A stretch of DNA of 23,322 nucleotides. Origin: DASPXK01 sp035637315 (lineage in GTDB: Bacteria; Chloroflexota; UBA6077; JACCZL01). Of this stretch, positions 21,604-23,322 are shown piece after piece. Positions within the stretch are counted from its first letter, which is position 1. Each line of letters opens with the position of its first letter. The notes below the pieces were generated by a model, which was not told the DNA's origin, did not search any database, and worked only from the letters and a program-made list of their open reading frames with translations. Both the position numbers and the translations under genes were made by a program. The DNA lies in NCBI GenBank assembly GCA_035637315.1, contig DASPXK010000296.1:1-23322 (forward strand). Reading direction: 5' to 3'.

Positions 21604-23168
21604 GTGGAGTGGGAGCCGTTGCCTTTCCAGTCTGCGAGCCCGGCTGACCACACGGTGGACCCCGCCCCTGCGCGGACTCGGCCGGAGCGGGCTCAGGAAC
21701 ACCGCCCGCCAGCGACCGAGGCGGCGACCAGGCTGGACGTCCAGATCGAGCGCACGGGCGGACCCAGCTACCGCCTGGGCTGGGACGAGAAGGCTGCTGC
21801 CGTGCGGGTGCTCGGCGCCCTCCACCCCCGCACCAGCGCGCCGGCCGATGTCGGTATCGCCCCTGCGACGATCGGCGAGGACGGCCGGCCGCTCGGCGTG
21901 CTCGTGGTGCGTGACCTTCCGCTCCCCCAGGGGGCACGCGTCGAGTGTCGTCTGGTGGGCGCGGTGGCGGTCGGTCGGCAGTACTGGCTGGTTGGCGCAC
22001 CGGGTGCCGAGCCGCGTCTAGAACACCTTAGAGACCTGGGCGATCTCGGGCCAGAACGACGCCGGGTCTTGGAGCGGCTCGTTCAACGCGAAGCCGAGCG
22101 AGCCGGCCTGGCGGCCAGCGGCCCGCGTTGGCTGGAGGCCAACCAGGCCACGCTCCTGGCCCGCGAAGCCCTTCGTCGTGGCCGCCTGACGCGTGGCGAG
22201 CGCGCGCGACAGCGCCACGGCCTGGTCGCCTGGCAGGCGACGTCGCGAGCGCTCCAGCGCTGGACCCTGAGCGAGGCGGAAGCCCACAGCACGGCCGAGT
22301 ACGATCTGCTGCGACTGCCGTTCCGCTTTCAGAAGTACGCTCGTGAGGCGCTCCTGCCCGACGAGCGAGTGCTGGCCGTGGTGCCGCGGCCGCCGATCGT
22401 GCGGCGGGCTGGCTGGATCCGGGGCCGGCCGAAGCTGCATGACGGGTCTTCATCGTCACCGATCAGCAGGCCGTGCTGCTCGAGGACGCGCTCCATCCCG
22501 ACGCTTCGATGGTCGACTGGGGCTATCGGGCGCGGTCGGCGGCCGTCGAGCACGTCACCAGGGTCGACATCCAGTCCTGTAGCGGCTCGCTGCAGCTGCG
22601 GCTGTCGGTCTCGGCGGGCGGCGGGGTCGAGACCATGACCATCGAGTTTCCGACTGCCTCGCTGGCCGCCTGCGCCGAGGCCGCTACCATGCTGGAGCGG
22701 TTCCAGGCGCGGGATGGCCGAGCGCTGCGACGGGTCCCCCGAGTCGAACGACAAGAAGTCTCCCTGGGTCGCATGGACGAATTTCTCTCCCGCGAGCAGA
22801 CCAGCGCCCTGCTCGCTCGGGCTCGGGCCGAATTAGCCGAGCCAGAGGAGCTGCTCTACCAGGCGATTGCGCCGCCCATGCCTGGCCAGCGTGGCGCGCT
22901 GGCGCTGGTCCTGACCCGGCAACGCGTCCTCTGGGTGAGTGAGCAGCCCCAGTCGTGTCGGTCAATCGGTCTCGCCGCCATCTCGAGCTTGGAGCTGGAG
23001 AGCGCGCTGCCGGGCGCTCACCTGGCCGTATCCGTCCCCGGACCTGGGGCTTTGGACGTACTCGTGGCGCGCTTCCCGTATCCGCTGGCCGAACCGTTTG
23101 TCGAGCTGTACCACGCCGCCCGCCGGCTGCTCACCAGCGCCCACCAGCTTGGCTCTCACGAGGCATGA
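21604..23168 (+). CDS. Degenerate pyrophosphatase-like domain fused to PH-like domains, frameshifted
   Basis: The frame from GTG 21604 (MEWEPLPFQS) and a second frame that stops at 23166-23168 together encode about 521 residues if one G is added to the GGG at 22444-22446. Residues about 55-165 resemble soluble inorganic pyrophosphatase: YRLGWDEKAAAVRVLG, APADVGIAPATIGEDGRPLG, VECRLVGAVAVG, LEHLRDLGDLGPE. The catalytic DxDxxD is reduced to D93, R95 and G98, and the later Asp/Lys loop is shortened, so it is probably inactive. Two PH/YokE-like parts follow, around ALLPDERVLAVVPRPP with VFIVTDQQAVLLEDA, and ELLYQAIAPPMPGQRGALAL onward. The start codon is uncertain; the ribosome-binding site is weak. 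Confidence 0.6.
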
Positions 23169-23254
23169 TCGAGTGGCTGGCCCCGACGCCCATTCGAGGC
23201 CACCCTTTCGAGTGGATGGCGGTGGCCGACGCATCGGGCGGGGGCCCTGGATGA
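23165..23254 (+). CDS. Possible 29-residue coupled peptide
   Basis: An ATG at 23165 overlaps the previous stop (ATGA), and its own stop (23252-23254) overlaps the next ATG the same way. It would encode MIEWLAPTPIRGHPFEWMAV plus nine residues. It could be a short coupled peptide or only a bridge for translational coupling. No family is recognised. Confidence 0.3.
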   Translation: MIEWLAPTPIRGHPFEWMAVADASGGGPG

Positions 23255-23322
23255 TCGGCGCGCTGGGCCGCTCGCTCTTCCAGTGGGCCCAGGACCGCCT
23301 TGTCGGACGGCGCCGCCGTTCG
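23251..23322 (+). CDS. Start of a gene running off the right edge
   Basis: From ATG 23251 the frame is open to the last base: MIGALGRSLFQWAQDRLVGR and an Arg-rich end. Too little is present to identify it. The ATGA overlap with the preceding short frame suggests one operon with the pyrophosphatase-PH gene. Confidence 0.4.
   Translation, partial: MIGALGRSLFQWAQDRLVGRRRRS

Noticed and set aside
1..23322. tRNA or rRNA genes
   Set aside because: No cloverleaf-like segment or rRNA signature was noticed by eye. A covariance-model search would be needed to exclude a tRNA.

Overview
The window is GC-rich bacterial chromosome. It combines a virion structural operon with host-type genes. A core GAAC-N4-GTTC SOS-type operator, a LLM-family flavin monooxygenase, a TPR-CHAT protease and generally high GC fit a Chloroflexota-like (Thermomicrobia-like) or actinobacterial host. 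That assignment is an inference; no rRNA or marker gene is present.

Region 1 (1-7283, minus strand) is a head-structural operon read leftwards: portal, head-tail adaptor, a beta-rich virion protein, a tiny exported basic protein, scaffold-like protein, decoration-like protein, HK97-type major capsid protein, a glycoside-hydrolase-like protein and a beta-propeller protein that runs off the left edge. A perfect inverted repeat with a LexA/SOS-box core lies just upstream of the portal start. No terminase is visible; the gene beyond the portal is a host-type PPC-domain gene on the other strand.

Nearly every junction in region 1 holds a heptanucleotide repeat element. Most are two inverted arms of 4-6 degenerate 7-bp units. 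The unit sequence differs from site to site, while the period and hairpin layout stay the same. These elements often supply the stop codon of the upstream gene. One sits inside the portal coding sequence, one between two convergent host genes (8188-8263), and a short one at 21411-21449.

Region 2 (7459-9329) holds host-type genes: a PPC/DUF296 protein, a small basic protein behind a good sigma-70-like promoter, and a LLM-family monooxygenase.

Region 3 (about 9450-15700) is a patchwork. Broken signalling genes (EAL, receiver and histidine-kinase pieces) flank a CHAT module. The module is a carboxypeptidase-regulatory-like gene with an in-frame TAG, a 957-residue TPR-CHAT protease, two tandem paralogous exported acidic peptides, and a second, intact copy of the first gene. 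The two copies of that gene form about 400-bp direct repeats around the protease and peptide genes. I consider this the best candidate for an undescribed system: a caspase-like protease with dedicated small exported partners.

Region 4 (15780-23322) has an ECF sigma factor, a zinc alcohol dehydrogenase, a 4-TM protein, a YHS protein, a TIP-like aquaporin whose stop overlaps that of a convergent cation/proton antiporter, and an unusual protein joining a catalytically degenerate pyrophosphatase-like domain to PH-like domains. Two short coupled reading frames follow it to the right edge.

Three genes carry an apparent one-base deletion in a G tract (4580-4584, about 10638-10642, 22444-22446). Sequencing error is therefore a serious alternative to real gene decay at those places.
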